From: Flavobacteriales bacterium
GTDB taxonomy: Bacteria; Bacteroidota; Bacteroidia; CAIKAF01
Direction of reading: 5' to 3'
Length of the DNA: 60,765 bases
Assembly (NCBI GenBank): GCA_025451235.1
Contig: JANWKT010000040.1
Span: forward strand, 1 to 60,765
A program made the position numbers and the translations under genes. The notes under the pieces are model-generated. The model was not told where the DNA came from and searched no databases. It saw only the letters and a list, made by a program, of their open reading frames with translations. This document shows, one piece after another, positions 41,616 to 50,094 of this stretch. Every line of letters begins with the position of its first letter. Position 1 is the first letter of the stretch.

Positions 41616-42122
41616 TTAAGGGTTATCGCAGGTAACGGTTGGTTCATTGTAAAACTCTACTTCAAAAATGGAGTTCCCTTCCAAATCCACAGTAGCCCCT
41701 TTCATTTGGTATTTGAACAATCCGGCAACAAAAGGAATAAGGGTAGTTCTCATATTGTTATGCGCCCATTGCATTTGACCTGGTAAGGCATCTTCCATTA
41801 CTAAGGCCCCCATTTGTATATATACTTCCTGGATATTGGCTTGGTACTTAGCCTTGAATTGAACGGTAGATGAATAGATCTGACCATCCAGTTCTACCGA
41901 CGTTCTTTTCTTACCGGTAAAGGTAAAGGATACTGCATCAAAATAAATATCATACATATCATAATGAATGATGAACTGTTCTCCGGTAGTTTCGTCCACC
42001 ATCTGTTTTCCATATCCGGTCCATTTGGCTTCGAAGATGGTTTTAGGGTTGAAATAGGCAAACGTGTTGTTTACAAAGGTAAAAGCTATTAAAGCTGCGG
42101 CAAAAATGATTTTAGTTTTCAT
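41616..42122 (-). CDS. Exported protein, paralogue of 39847-40338
   Basis: From ATG 42122 the protein has about 168 aa with signal peptide MKTKIIFAAALIAFTFVNNT (cleavage near NTFA). The mature part shows EAKWTGYGKQMVDETTGEQF, YDMYDIYFDAVSFTFTGKKR and VYIQMGALVMEDALPGQMQW, matching the protein at 39847. The C-terminus ends NSIFEVEFYNEP. Function unknown; the channel-like gene lies between the two paralogues. Confidence 0.65.
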   Translation of the reverse strand: MKTKIIFAAALIAFTFVNNTFAYFNPKTIFEAKWTGYGKQMVDETTGEQFIIHYDMYDIYFDAVSFTFTGKKRTSVELDGQIYSSTVQFKAKYQANIQEVYIQMGALVMEDALPGQMQWAHNNMRTTLIPFVAGLFKYQMKGATVDLEGNSIFEVEFYNEPTVTCDNP

Positions 42123-42193
42123 GTTTTTAAATATGGTTTTAATTGTTCGACGCATAACTTACAACCCATATGAAAAAACGTTCGTACCTATAT

Positions 42194-42258
42194 TTAGGTA
42201 ATTGGTAACCGGTAACTAGTAATTGGGAAGAACTGGTTATTGGTTATTGGTTACCGGA
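42194..42258. repeat. GGTTATTG-type low-complexity repeat
   Basis: Repeats of TTGGTAACCGGTAACTAGTA and GGTTATTGGTTATTGGTTAC type, with an internal inverted relation (AACCGGTT). It covers the space between two minus-strand genes and runs into the 3' end of the gene at 42237. Confidence 0.5.
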
Positions 42259-42827
42259 TACCGAACCTGGATATTCTTGTTGGCAGATAATATATAGAAT
42301 ATATCCTGAAAGGCAGGACAGGAATATTGGGCTGGTCCTTTATCATAGATAATCAGATCCATTTCTTCCAACTCCTGGAATCCATCAGGTTCACCATGGA
42401 TGGCGCCTTTTGAATAAAATAAAGTTAGGGTGTTCTTGCCCTGAACATTGTATAATTTCAAGTAGATCTCTTTTACCTTGGGACCTTTTCCGTAGAATAC
42501 CCTTCCGAAAAAAGGCTCCATAGCCGTTATATAATCCGCTTTGATCTCTGTTCCATCTTTTAACGGAACCACAATGGAAAAACTCCCATTCTCATGTTTA
42601 TATACCGTCAACTTGAGTTTTAAACGCTTGTTGACGATGAACCACCAGATAAATAAAACAACTGCAAGAATGAAAAAGTAAGGGTCAAATTGCTTCATGG
42701 GGCTTTCGTCCCCCATGATGAGATCGACCACCAAGCAAAGAGCGAACATGATCGAACTGGCAAGGATCCATGCGGCGGCATTTACTTTTGATTTCTTTTG
42801 TACGGTGCAGGTAAATTCTTCCTTCAT
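42237..42827 (-). CDS. Two-TM membrane protein, YcxB-like
   Basis: The 196-aa protein has two TMs in the first 70 residues (AAAWILASSIMFALCLVVDL, YFFILAVVLFIWWFIVNKRL) and a C-terminal PH-like beta domain (LTVYKHENGSFSIVVPLKDG, ITAMEPFFGRVFYGKGPKVK, KNTLTLFYSKGAIHG). The layout resembles YcxB-like proteins, though the signature is not strict. Its stop lies at the edge of a low-complexity repeat. Confidence 0.5.
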   Translation of the reverse strand: MKEEFTCTVQKKSKVNAAAWILASSIMFALCLVVDLIMGDESPMKQFDPYFFILAVVLFIWWFIVNKRLKLKLTVYKHENGSFSIVVPLKDGTEIKADYITAMEPFFGRVFYGKGPKVKEIYLKLYNVQGKNTLTLFYSKGAIHGEPDGFQELEEMDLIIYDKGPAQYSCPAFQDIFYILSANKNIQVRYPVTNNQ

Positions 42828-42876
42828 AGAATAAAAATAAAAAAATATTTAGAGCCCGATTTATAATAATAAAAAA

Positions 42877-42896
42877 GGACGGACAATCGTCCGTCC
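42877..42896. terminator. Palindrome downstream of ahcY
   Basis: GGACGGACaatcGTCCGTCC, 8-bp perfect arms, located 30 nt after the ahcY stop on the minus strand. It may serve as its terminator. Confidence 0.5.
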
Positions 42897-42926
42897 CTAC
42901 AAGGTATCCTAAAAATTTGGAGTTTA

Positions 42927-44243
42927 TTAATAACGGTAAGAATCCGATTTATAGGGGCCTTCTACTTTTACTCCAATATAATCTGCCTGGTCTTTGGTCA
43001 ATGTTTCTAATTCCACCCCAATTTTTGCCAGGTGAAGTTTGGCTACTTTCTCATCCAAATGTTTAGGCAATACGTACACTTCGTTTTTATAGTTGGCAGC
43101 ATTTTTCCACAATTCTATTTGTGCCAAGGTTTGATTGCTGAATGAATTGGACATGACAAAACTTGGATGACCGGTAGCACAACCCAGATTCACCAAACGA
43201 CCTTCGGCCAGGATAATGATCTCATTGCCTTCCACATTATAAATATCCACTTGTGGTTTTACTGTATTCTTGGTTTTACCGTAGTTTTTATTTAACCAGG
43301 CCATGTCGATCTCATTATCGAAGTGCCCAATATTACAAACAATGGCTTTGTCTTTCATGGCTTTAAAATGCTCACCACGGATAATATCTTTGTTTCCTGT
43401 AGCGGTAACAACAATATCTGCACGTTTAACTGCGTTGGCCATTGGCTTCACCTCATACCCATCCATCGCAGCCTGCAAAGCACAGATCGGGTCGATCTCC
43501 GTAACAATTACACGGGCACCAGCGCCGCGCAATGAAGCAGCCGAACCTTTACCCACATCACCATAACCTGCCACAACAGCCACTTTACCGGCCATCATAA
43601 CATCTGTTGCACGGCGGATAGCATCCACCAAAGATTCTTTGCAACCGTATTTATTATCGAATTTCGATTTGGTAACCGAATCATTTACATTGATGGCAGG
43701 CATTACCAAAGTTCCGTTCTTCATTCTTTCATACAAGCGATGAACGCCGGTAGTGGTTTCTTCAGAAAGTCCTTTGATGTTTTTGCACAATTCCGGGTAT
43801 TTATCAAAAACCATATTGGTCAAATCACCGCCATCATCTAATATCATATTCAATGGCTGCTCATCTTTAAAAGCAAAAATGGTTTGTTCAATACACCAGT
43901 CAAATTCTTCTGCATTCATCCCTTTCCAGGCATACACAGGGATACCGACAGCGGCTATGGCAGCGGCAGCATGGTCTTGTGTAGAAAAAATATTACAGGA
44001 GCTCCAGCTTACTTCGGCACCCAATTCTGTTAATGTTTCAATTAACACGGCGGTTTGAATGGTCATATGTAAACAACCAGCGATCCTTGCACCTTTTAAG
44101 GGTTGTTCATTTTTATATTCTTCACGAATAGCCATTAAACCTGGCATTTCTGCTTCAGCCAGTTTTATTTCTTTACGACCCCATTCGGCCAGGGAGATGT
44201 CTTTTACTTTATAGCTCACAGCTTTAGTTGTTTCAGTTGACAT
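42927..44243 (-). CDS. ahcY: Adenosylhomocysteinase
   Basis: The 438-aa protein matches SAH hydrolase throughout: [80 protein letters not shown] (NAD loop), [15 protein letters not shown] and the C-terminal [13 protein letters not shown]. It hydrolyses S-adenosylhomocysteine to adenosine and homocysteine, closing the activated methyl cycle in the cytosol. It is alone on its strand; no SAH riboswitch was recognised upstream. Confidence 0.97.
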   Translation of the reverse strand: MSTETTKAVSYKVKDISLAEWGRKEIKLAEAEMPGLMAIREEYKNEQPLKGARIAGCLHMTIQTAVLIETLTELGAEVSWSSCNIFSTQDHAAAAIAAVGIPVYAWKGMNAEEFDWCIEQTIFAFKDEQPLNMILDDGGDLTNMVFDKYPELCKNIKGLSEETTTGVHRLYERMKNGTLVMPAINVNDSVTKSKFDNKYGCKESLVDAIRRATDVMMAGKVAVVAGYGDVGKGSAASLRGAGARVIVTEIDPICALQAAMDGYEVKPMANAVKRADIVVTATGNKDIIRGEHFKAMKDKAIVCNIGHFDNEIDMAWLNKNYGKTKNTVKPQVDIYNVEGNEIIILAEGRLVNLGCATGHPSFVMSNSFSNQTLAQIELWKNAANYKNEVYVLPKHLDEKVAKLHLAKIGVELETLTKDQADYIGVKVEGPYKSDSYRY

Positions 44244-44366
44244 TATTCTATTGATTTTACGGCAAATTTAGGGAATTGGGAGGTATTTTACAAGGAAAAT
44301 ATAGGCGCCTGCACCTCCCCTGTTGCCCACACCTGTAACCCAGGTGCACCGGGCTGTTCGCTGTAT

Positions 44367-44452
44367 CTTTTCAGATGCCAGAGGTCGGATATTAGAAGAA
44401 AATCAGCAAAAAATGGCTGAACACCTACATCCGACCTCTGGCCTCTGAAAAG
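44367..44452. repeat. Long stem-loop upstream of ahcY
   Basis: CTTTTCAGA and GCCAGAGGTCGGAT pair with ATCCGACCTCTGGC and TCTGAAAAG (9 + 14 bp), with a loop of about 38 nt. It is MITE-like or an RNA hairpin. It lies between the divergent ahcY and 44638 genes, an otherwise gene-free 393-bp region. Confidence 0.65.
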
Positions 44453-44501
44453 GATGCCGCTTCCATCCCTGGCGCAAAACAACAAAGCTGACGTTCAAAA
44501 G

Positions 44502-44578
44502 GTTCAATAGTTCAAGGAGTTCAAAATACCGAACACAATTAGCCAGCTTGAACTTTTGAACCCCTTGAACTATTGAAC
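44502..44578. repeat. Long inverted repeat of GTTCAA units
   Basis: GTTCAATAGTTCAAGG, one mismatch, GTTCAAAA pairs with TTTTGAAC, one mismatch, CCTTGAACTATTGAAC across a 27-nt loop (24 of 25 positions). The arms also contain direct repeats of GTTCAA. It is the second inverted repeat in the same divergent region. Confidence 0.7.
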
Positions 44579-44605
44579 ATGATTGAACATTTTTCAATTG
44601 AATTT

Positions 44606-44623
44606 GTATATTTATCCAACCAC
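44606..44623 (+). promoter_or_regulatory. Promoter-like element shared with 45857
   Basis: GTATATTTATCCAACCAC is identical at 44606-44623 and 45857-45874. TATATTTA resembles a TAnnTTTG -7 box. T-rich sequence about 20 nt upstream fits a -33 region. Confidence 0.5.
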
Positions 44624-44637
44624 ATATATCAAGCACC

Positions 44638-45261
44638 GTGAGAAGAACTATTTTTCTATTAGTTTTTAGCTTTACTCAAATTCATGCGCAAACCACACAA
44701 CCTATGGTGGTTTCTTATGATATTGATCTGGCAGATACTACGATCGATGGTTTACGCGAAAATAATATTCCCTTCTTTCTACCCAAAACGTTGAGCTTTA
44801 TCCAACAAACCTGGAATGATATTGAAAAAGGCAAGTATGAATGTTATTATAGATGTAGCTTAACCAAAGCTGAAAAAAGTTTTACATTCCCCTTGCTCAC
44901 CAAACAAACATATTTGGAAACTTTGCCCTATCCTCCCTATGATGAAGTTGAAAAAGTGTTGATGGGTAATATTGAACTCAAGTACATTGAAAAACTCAGG
45001 ATCTATGAACTGTGGACGGTTGATCAGTTAAAACTAGATAATTCAGGATATCAAAAGACCACGATCGCCTTCTCTTTTATTTTACGCCCCGAATATGGAG
45101 GATGCAGTAACGAATACAATATATATGCTGATGTTGCAGATATCCTTGTTTGTAAGAAGGCCAATCAAGAGGCTAAAGTGAACCCACGAGAAAATTTTGA
45201 ACCTTATATCTTTCTTTTAAATCCTCAATACCTTGCCACACTCAAAGAAAAATTACAATAG
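44638..45261 (+). CDS. Exported hypothetical protein, paralogue of 45265
   Basis: GTG start, 207 aa, signal peptide (MRRTIFLLVFSFTQIHA). It shares with the next gene the pattern YDIDLADTTIDGL / YEISFPDSILKDV, FTFPLLTKQTYLETLPYPPY / FIFPVVSVDTIMAPHDYPPY, IELKYIEKLRIYELW / IVGVKYYERWESAEW and YQKTTIAFSFI / YKKTLIAWSFK. The two are a tandem duplicate of unknown function, probably periplasmic. Confidence 0.65.
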   Translation: MRRTIFLLVFSFTQIHAQTTQPMVVSYDIDLADTTIDGLRENNIPFFLPKTLSFIQQTWNDIEKGKYECYYRCSLTKAEKSFTFPLLTKQTYLETLPYPPYDEVEKVLMGNIELKYIEKLRIYELWTVDQLKLDNSGYQKTTIAFSFILRPEYGGCSNEYNIYADVADILVCKKANQEAKVNPRENFEPYIFLLNPQYLATLKEKLQ

Positions 45262-45264
45262 ACG

Positions 45265-45825
45265 ATGAAAAGAATCCTAGTCATATGCATTTTTGTTTTG
45301 GGTATCGTTCATGCCCAAGGTGTGGATAAGTTGATACAATACGAGATCTCATTTCCCGATTCTATCCTAAAAGATGTAGATGGTAACTTCATGTATCGGT
45401 ACCTACCCCATAAATACAAAATATTTGCAGATAGCTTATATAAGAAGGCCAGTGCCGAAAAAAATCTTCAATATTGGCGAACTCCTCAGGGTATTTTATC
45501 GATCAATTCTCCCTTTATATTTCCGGTGGTAAGCGTAGATACGATCATGGCACCTCACGATTATCCTCCTTATGAGATATACACATTGGTGCAGTATTCT
45601 CAGTTACTCCTAAATGACATTGTAGGTGTCAAATATTATGAGAGATGGGAATCGGCCGAATGGAGTGTAAAAGGCGACAATTATAAAAAGACTCTCATTG
45701 CCTGGTCTTTTAAAGTTATTCAATATAGTGAAGTTGGCCAAAATATGGGAAACCGCGAATTGCAATATTTATTTCTAACAGATACTAAGCACCTTCCCTA
45801 CCTAAAACAAAAGTTAAATAAATAA
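45265..45825 (+). CDS. Exported hypothetical protein, paralogue of 44638
   Basis: The 186-aa protein has signal peptide MKRILVICIFVLGIVHAQ and the same pattern as its upstream neighbour, ending TDTKHLPYLKQKLNK (neighbour: LNPQYLATLKEKLQ). It begins 4 nt after that gene, so they form one transcript. Unknown function. Confidence 0.65.
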   Translation: MKRILVICIFVLGIVHAQGVDKLIQYEISFPDSILKDVDGNFMYRYLPHKYKIFADSLYKKASAEKNLQYWRTPQGILSINSPFIFPVVSVDTIMAPHDYPPYEIYTLVQYSQLLLNDIVGVKYYERWESAEWSVKGDNYKKTLIAWSFKVIQYSEVGQNMGNRELQYLFLTDTKHLPYLKQKLNK

Positions 45826-45856
45826 AGGCGGTTTGAACTGTTTTTGTTGACTATGT

Positions 45857-45874
45857 GTATATTTATCCAACCAC
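45857..45874 (+). promoter_or_regulatory. Promoter-like element, second copy
   Basis: Identical to 44606-44623; see that entry. The gene at 45888 starts 13 nt downstream. Confidence 0.5.
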
Positions 45875-45887
45875 TGATAACATTTAT

Positions 45888-47162
45888 ATGAAATTTATTC
45901 CCCTGATCTTTTTAGCTATTCTTGCCAATACTTGTAATTCTACCAGGTTTCCCGAAAAAATGCCGGATGATTTTAAGATTGAATATCATTTGGATGGTGG
46001 GATGATCAATACCAGCCGTACCATTACCCTTCAAAAAGGAAAATGTTCCGATCATGGCCGAGACGAAGGAGTTCCCTATGAATATGAATGGGAAAATAAA
46101 GACATCCCAGCGTTGGAAGTTTTATACAATGACTTAAAAATGCTGAATGCCTTTACCTTAAAATCGAAAAATGCCGGACACGTAGATGACCGTGGTGGTG
46201 AAAGCATCCAATTTACCATGAACGGCAAAGATTATGAGGTAAGTGATAGCCAATCCAATTTTATCACTAAAAAAGATGCTCCCGCTTTTAATAAGGCCAT
46301 TGAACTTATATTGGCCTATACATCCTCGCATCGAGTAATGAAAGCATATTCATCGGATGACTTTCCTGAAAAAATGCCGGATGATTTTACGATCGAATAC
46401 CAATATGCAGGTGGAGAAGATGGCAGAACTTTATTCCTTACCAAGGTCAATTGCAGCGATCAGGGAGTATTTAATAAAACAGGATTCGAATATTCATGGA
46501 AAAATACTTCCTTACCAGAATTTGAAAATCTATATACTGAACTTCGAAAGCTCAATGCATTTGGGTTACAAACTGAAGAATATGCGAATGAAGGAGATAA
46601 AGTGGAAGAAAGTATTCAATATACTATCAATGGAAAAACCTATGCTGTAAGCAATAGAGGAAATCGTTTTATTACCAAACAGGACCTGCCTGCATTTAAC
46701 GAGTCGGTAAAATTAATAGCGGATTATGCCTTGGTACATAGTAGAACATCCACCAATAGTACCTCTGCCTTTCCCGAAAAAATGCCGGCTGATTTTAAGA
46801 TCGAATATGAATGGGCAGCAGGTATGACAGGAGATAACCAGACGATCGTGCTACAATTGGGAGATTGCCGGGATGAAGGAAATAAAATAAATGAAGATGC
46901 ACATAGTTTTCGTTGGGTCAATAAAGATAAACCGGGATTTGAAAACCTGTATAACGAATTAAACAAGCTCAATGCATTTATCATAAAATATACCGAAAAA
47001 GAAAAAGTATATGACCGGGGCGGAGAAAGTCTTCGGTTTACGATTGACGGGAAAGTGTATATGGTAAGTAACAGCGGCAAATGTTTTATTGATCAGGCTG
47101 ATCAGGCGGCTTTTAAAAAAGCAGTGGGACTGGTTCTAACCTATGCAAATAAAAATCATTAA
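45888..47162 (+). CDS. Exported protein of three internal repeats
   Basis: From ATG 45888 about 424 aa. After a signal peptide with Cys (LANTCNST; a lipobox is not canonical) three repeats of about 140 residues follow. Each starts FPEKMPDDF.IEY or FPEKMPADFKIEY and continues with a -W.NKD.P..E.LY..L..LNAF block, RGGESIQFTMNGK.Y.VS and a final FI.K.D..AFN..... The repeats have drifted apart. Domain identity is unknown; possibly a ligand-binding or adhesion repeat. Confidence 0.65.
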   Translation: MKFIPLIFLAILANTCNSTRFPEKMPDDFKIEYHLDGGMINTSRTITLQKGKCSDHGRDEGVPYEYEWENKDIPALEVLYNDLKMLNAFTLKSKNAGHVDDRGGESIQFTMNGKDYEVSDSQSNFITKKDAPAFNKAIELILAYTSSHRVMKAYSSDDFPEKMPDDFTIEYQYAGGEDGRTLFLTKVNCSDQGVFNKTGFEYSWKNTSLPEFENLYTELRKLNAFGLQTEEYANEGDKVEESIQYTINGKTYAVSNRGNRFITKQDLPAFNESVKLIADYALVHSRTSTNSTSAFPEKMPADFKIEYEWAAGMTGDNQTIVLQLGDCRDEGNKINEDAHSFRWVNKDKPGFENLYNELNKLNAFIIKYTEKEKVYDRGGESLRFTIDGKVYMVSNSGKCFIDQADQAAFKKAVGLVLTYANKNH

Positions 47163-47331
47163 CCGGGGCCTCCCATTAGGTTCGGCTAATTGCTACGTTT
47201 GCAGATAAATATAATAAGATAAGACGGTTCGTTCCCAAGACATTCAGGCTTTAACACTTCCTAAAATCTTCTAAATGCTGGTTGAATTCATATAATTCCA
47301 TATTTTTACGTTCCTAATAATTAAATCATAT

Positions 47332-48486
47332 ATGAAAAGAATAGTACTATTTTTTATTGGTTTGTCGGCCTTGGCAATCCAGGCACAAACCATCACCAAT
47401 AAAGAAGGAAGTAAATATCAGTTTACAAAGGTGTACGATACGGAAGCTACTTCTGTAAAAGATCAAAATAAATCAGGAACTTGCTGGAGTTTTTCAACGC
47501 TTTCCTTTTTTGAATCGGAATTAAAAAGAATGGGCAAAGGAGATTTCGACCTGAGCGAAATGACCATTGTTAGAAATGCTTATGTACAGAAAGCCATTAA
47601 ATATGTACGAACCCATGGGACCATTAATTTCGGTCCGGGTGGGGCCTTCCATGATCCATTGAATAGTATCAGGGATTTTGGAATGATGCCTGAATCTGCA
47701 TATCCTAACACGATTGCTCCTGGCAGTAAGATCGACCATAGCGAAATGGATAAAGTTTTAAAAGCCTATGTAGAGACCATTGCAAAAAGTGAAGGAGAGA
47801 TTTCTCCAGCTTGGCTCGCAGGCTACAATGGTATACTGGATGCCTATCTCGGCAAACAGCCTGAATCATTTACCTATAATGGCAAGTCCTATACTTCCAA
47901 AACTTTTAGTGATTATATAGGTATCAAACCTGATGACTATATAGACCTTACCTCCTATACCCATCATCCATTCTATCAGAAATTCAAATTGGAGATCCCT
48001 GATAACTGGAGCTGGGATGAAGTATACAATTTACCGATCGATGAATGGATGACCGTTTTGGAATATGCCTTGAGCAAAGGATTCACAGTTGCTTGGGGAG
48101 CTGATGTAAGCGATAAAGGATTTTCACATAAAAATGGCCTAGCCCTGATACCGGAAACCGACTGGGATATGATGAGTAAAACAGATAAAGATTCCATCTG
48201 GTTCAAACCCTGCAAACAAAAAAATATTAGCCAGGAAATGCGTCAGAAAGACTATGATAATTTCGTAACTACAGATGACCATGGAATGCAGATCACAGGT
48301 ATGTATAAAGATCAAAATGGCACCAAATGGTTCAAGGTGAAAAATTCGTGGGGAACAGGCCATGGAAATGAATGTGGTGGATATTTCTACGCTTCTGAAA
48401 ACTATGTAAAACTAAGGACCATGAATTTTATGGTTCATAAAGATGGAATACCACAAGAGATTAAGACCAAATTAGGAATTAAATAA
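47332..48486 (+). CDS. Exported C1 peptidase (bleomycin hydrolase-like)
   Basis: The 384-aa protein has a signal peptide (MKRIVLFFIGLSALAIQAQ). The C1B catalytic triad is seen in DQNKSGTCWSFSTLSFFESE (Cys), DDHGMQITGMYKDQNGTKWF (His) and VKNSWGTGHGNECGGYFYAS (Asn). This is the PepC/bleomycin hydrolase family of aminopeptidases. The signal peptide places it in the periplasm or outside, unlike the cytosolic relatives. It is followed by a terminator at 48486-48512. Confidence 0.88.
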   Translation: MKRIVLFFIGLSALAIQAQTITNKEGSKYQFTKVYDTEATSVKDQNKSGTCWSFSTLSFFESELKRMGKGDFDLSEMTIVRNAYVQKAIKYVRTHGTINFGPGGAFHDPLNSIRDFGMMPESAYPNTIAPGSKIDHSEMDKVLKAYVETIAKSEGEISPAWLAGYNGILDAYLGKQPESFTYNGKSYTSKTFSDYIGIKPDDYIDLTSYTHHPFYQKFKLEIPDNWSWDEVYNLPIDEWMTVLEYALSKGFTVAWGADVSDKGFSHKNGLALIPETDWDMMSKTDKDSIWFKPCKQKNISQEMRQKDYDNFVTTDDHGMQITGMYKDQNGTKWFKVKNSWGTGHGNECGGYFYASENYVKLRTMNFMVHKDGIPQEIKTKLGIK

Positions 48487-48512
48487 AAAAAGGGCTTCGG
48501 CCCTTTTTTTTA
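48486..48512. terminator. Terminator of the C1 peptidase gene
   Basis: AAAAAAAGGGCttcgGCCCTTTTTTTT, a GC stem with TTCG loop and T-run; it also works on the opposite strand for the lipoprotein array. Confidence 0.8.
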
Positions 48513-48527
48513 TGACCTAAAGACGCT

Positions 48528-48713
48528 CTAATTGCAAGTATATCCGTTTGCCTCCTGGGCTGCCACCGCAGCATTGTAATCATCCTCCGATACATCGCCT
48601 CTACATACTTGTATGGATATTTCGCTGTCCTTTTTACAGGTCTTGCATTCACACGATACCAAAAAGGCAATCATTGCAGAAGCCAAAAAAATGATTTTTG
48701 AATATTTTTTCAT
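48528..48713 (-). CDS. Small Cys-rich lipoprotein 1 of 6
   Basis: The 61-aa protein has a lipobox at LVSC; after lipidation about 40 residues remain: CECKTCKKDSEISIQVCRGD ... NGYTCN. Five Cys (lipid-bearing Cys plus four) are conserved with the other five genes. A YN tract and a terminal aromatic-CN are also shared. Function unknown; see the findings. Confidence 0.65.
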   Translation of the reverse strand: MKKYSKIIFLASAMIAFLVSCECKTCKKDSEISIQVCRGDVSEDDYNAAVAAQEANGYTCN

Positions 48714-48742
48714 ACATCCTAGATTAAATTAAACAACCCATC

Positions 48743-48928
48743 CTATTCGCAGTTAAACCCTCCGGCCTCTAAAAAGATAATTGTATTATCGTAATTTTCC
48801 TGAGAACCTTGGTCTTTGCAGATGGTATAAATAGGTTCATTGTCCTTTTTACAAGTTTTACATTCACATGAGCTTAAAAACCCAATCATTCCAATCGAAC
48901 AAATCAGAATTCCTATATATTTTTTCAT
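48743..48928 (-). CDS. Small Cys-rich lipoprotein 2 of 6
   Basis: From MKKYIGILICSIGMIGFLSS (ATG 48928) the mature part starts CECKTCKKDNEPIYTICKDQ and ends GGFNCE. Same Cys spacing as the others. The final residue is Glu instead of Asn or Asp. An upstream Met (48934) would add two residues. Confidence 0.65.
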   Translation of the reverse strand: MKKYIGILICSIGMIGFLSSCECKTCKKDNEPIYTICKDQGSQENYDNTIIFLEAGGFNCE

Positions 48929-48940
48929 AACCATTATATT

Positions 48941-49135
48941 TTAATTACAGCTATATTCACTCAACTGATACCATCCCAGGGCCTGATTATAATCCTCCTG
49001 GGTGGCATAATTATCCCTACATACTCTTACGTCATTCTCCCCCGGCTTGGTGCATACCTTACACTCACAAGCTACTAACAAACACCCCATACATAGTATA
49101 ACCAGGAATGATTTTATTTTTGCATATGTCTTCAT
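48941..49135 (-). CDS. Small Cys-rich lipoprotein 3 of 6
   Basis: The 64-aa protein has a longer signal segment (MKTYAKIKSFLVILCMGCLL VAC) and mature CECKVCTKPGENDVRVCRDN ... SEYSCN. Its sequence is closest to copy 4 (both carry K.GENDV.VCRDNY). It is separated from copy 4 by a terminator-like hairpin and a duplicated 40-nt intergenic motif. Confidence 0.65.
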   Translation of the reverse strand: MKTYAKIKSFLVILCMGCLLVACECKVCTKPGENDVRVCRDNYATQEDYNQALGWYQLSEYSCN

Positions 49136-49235
49136 AACTTCAATTTTATATATTAAAATTAGTTCACCTTCGTGGAAAATGTCTTACATCATTCATAGGT
49201 TTGCGTTAAACAATGGTAATAAAGATGAGTCCCTA

Positions 49236-49273
49236 CCCAAAAAAAAGAGCCCCGATACTGATCGAGGCTCTTT
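49236..49273. terminator. Terminator-like hairpin between lipoproteins 3 and 4
   Basis: AAAAAGAGCC.CGAT pairs with ATCG.GGCTCTTTTT around CTGA-type loop bases; T-run on both sides. Confidence 0.65.
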
Positions 49274-49291
49274 TTTATTTGGTGATAATGA

Positions 49292-49480
49292 TCAATTACA
49301 TGAATAACCACCCAACTGATAAAATCCGAGGGCTTCATTATAGTCATCCTCTGACGAATAATTATCCCGGCAAACCTTTACATCATTTTCACCTGCTTTT
49401 GTGCATGTCTTACACTGACAGGAAACAAGGAAAAGACCTATTCCCAAAGTAAGAAGTATTGTTTTTGCATATTTTCTCAT
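49292..49480 (-). CDS. Small Cys-rich lipoprotein 4 of 6
   Basis: The 62-aa protein (MRKYAKTILLTLGIGLFLVS, then CQCKTCTKAGENDVKVCRDN ... GGYSCN) is the closest relative of copy 3 and shares the DDYNEALGFYQLGGYSC end with copy 5 (EYNQLIGGYQLGGYSCD). Confidence 0.65.
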   Translation of the reverse strand: MRKYAKTILLTLGIGLFLVSCQCKTCTKAGENDVKVCRDNYSSEDDYNEALGFYQLGGYSCN

Positions 49481-49583
49481 ACTTTACATATTAAATTAAA
49501 CTATATAAAAGTATTGATTACCCAACCACCAGGTGTTACATAATTCATAGGTCCATAGTTAAACAATGGTAATAGTGTGGATA

Positions 49584-49609
49584 AAAAAAGGGAACCAATG
49601 GTTCCCTTC
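49584..49609. terminator. Terminator-like hairpin between lipoproteins 4 and 5
   Basis: AGGGAACCAatGGTTCCCT, 9-bp perfect arms, preceded by an A-run (T-run on the minus strand). Confidence 0.6.
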
Positions 49610-49627
49610 AAATAGAATTCTTTATGA

Positions 49628-49813
49628 TCAATCACAGGAGTATCCTCCCAGTTGATAGCCCCCAATGAGTTGGTTATATTCATCATCAGTAGCATTGTCT
49701 TTGCAAACAGTAATAGATACCTCACTATCTCTTTTGCAGGTCTTACATTGGCAGGATGCCAAAAAAGCAACCACACCTATGCTCAATAAAATCATTTTTC
49801 CGTATTTTTTCAT
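49628..49813 (-). CDS. Small Cys-rich lipoprotein 5 of 6
   Basis: The 61-aa protein (MKKYGKMILLSIGVVAFLAS, then CQCKTCKRDSEVSITVCKDN ... GGYSCD) is nearly identical to copy 6 in the signal peptide. Each gene has its own 5' leader with TTTAATTTAA-like sequence. A terminator follows. Confidence 0.65.
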   Translation of the reverse strand: MKKYGKMILLSIGVVAFLASCQCKTCKRDSEVSITVCKDNATDDEYNQLIGGYQLGGYSCD

Positions 49814-49850
49814 ATCTAATTTGAGTTAAATTAAAAAAAGTTTAAGTTGC

Positions 49851-50036
49851 TTAGTTACAGGTATAGCCCCAAGCCTCAAGTGCATTGATCGCATTATTAT
49901 AATCATCCTCACTACCCTGGTCCTTACAAACAGTTTGCGTAGGATCATTGTCCCTTTTGCATGTTTTGCACTGGCATGATGCCATAAAGGCAACCACTCC
50001 GATGCTTAATAAAATGAGTTTTCCGTATTTTTTCAT
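49851..50036 (-). CDS. Small Cys-rich lipoprotein 6 of 6
   Basis: The 61-aa protein (MKKYGKLILLSIGVVAFMAS, then CQCKTCKRDNDPTQTVCKDQ ... WGYTCN) lies just downstream of the M14 peptidase gene on the same strand. It is the most upstream member of the array. Confidence 0.65.
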   Translation of the reverse strand: MKKYGKLILLSIGVVAFMASCQCKTCKRDNDPTQTVCKDQGSEDDYNNAINALEAWGYTCN

Positions 50037-50094
50037 AAATAATGAGTTTGATTTGATAGGTAAATATATATAAATTTTAATTCAAATACTATTT

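Noticed and set aside
44244-44637. SAH riboswitch upstream of ahcY
   Set aside because: The inverted repeats do not show the conserved SAH-riboswitch core and lie on the other side of a long spacer.
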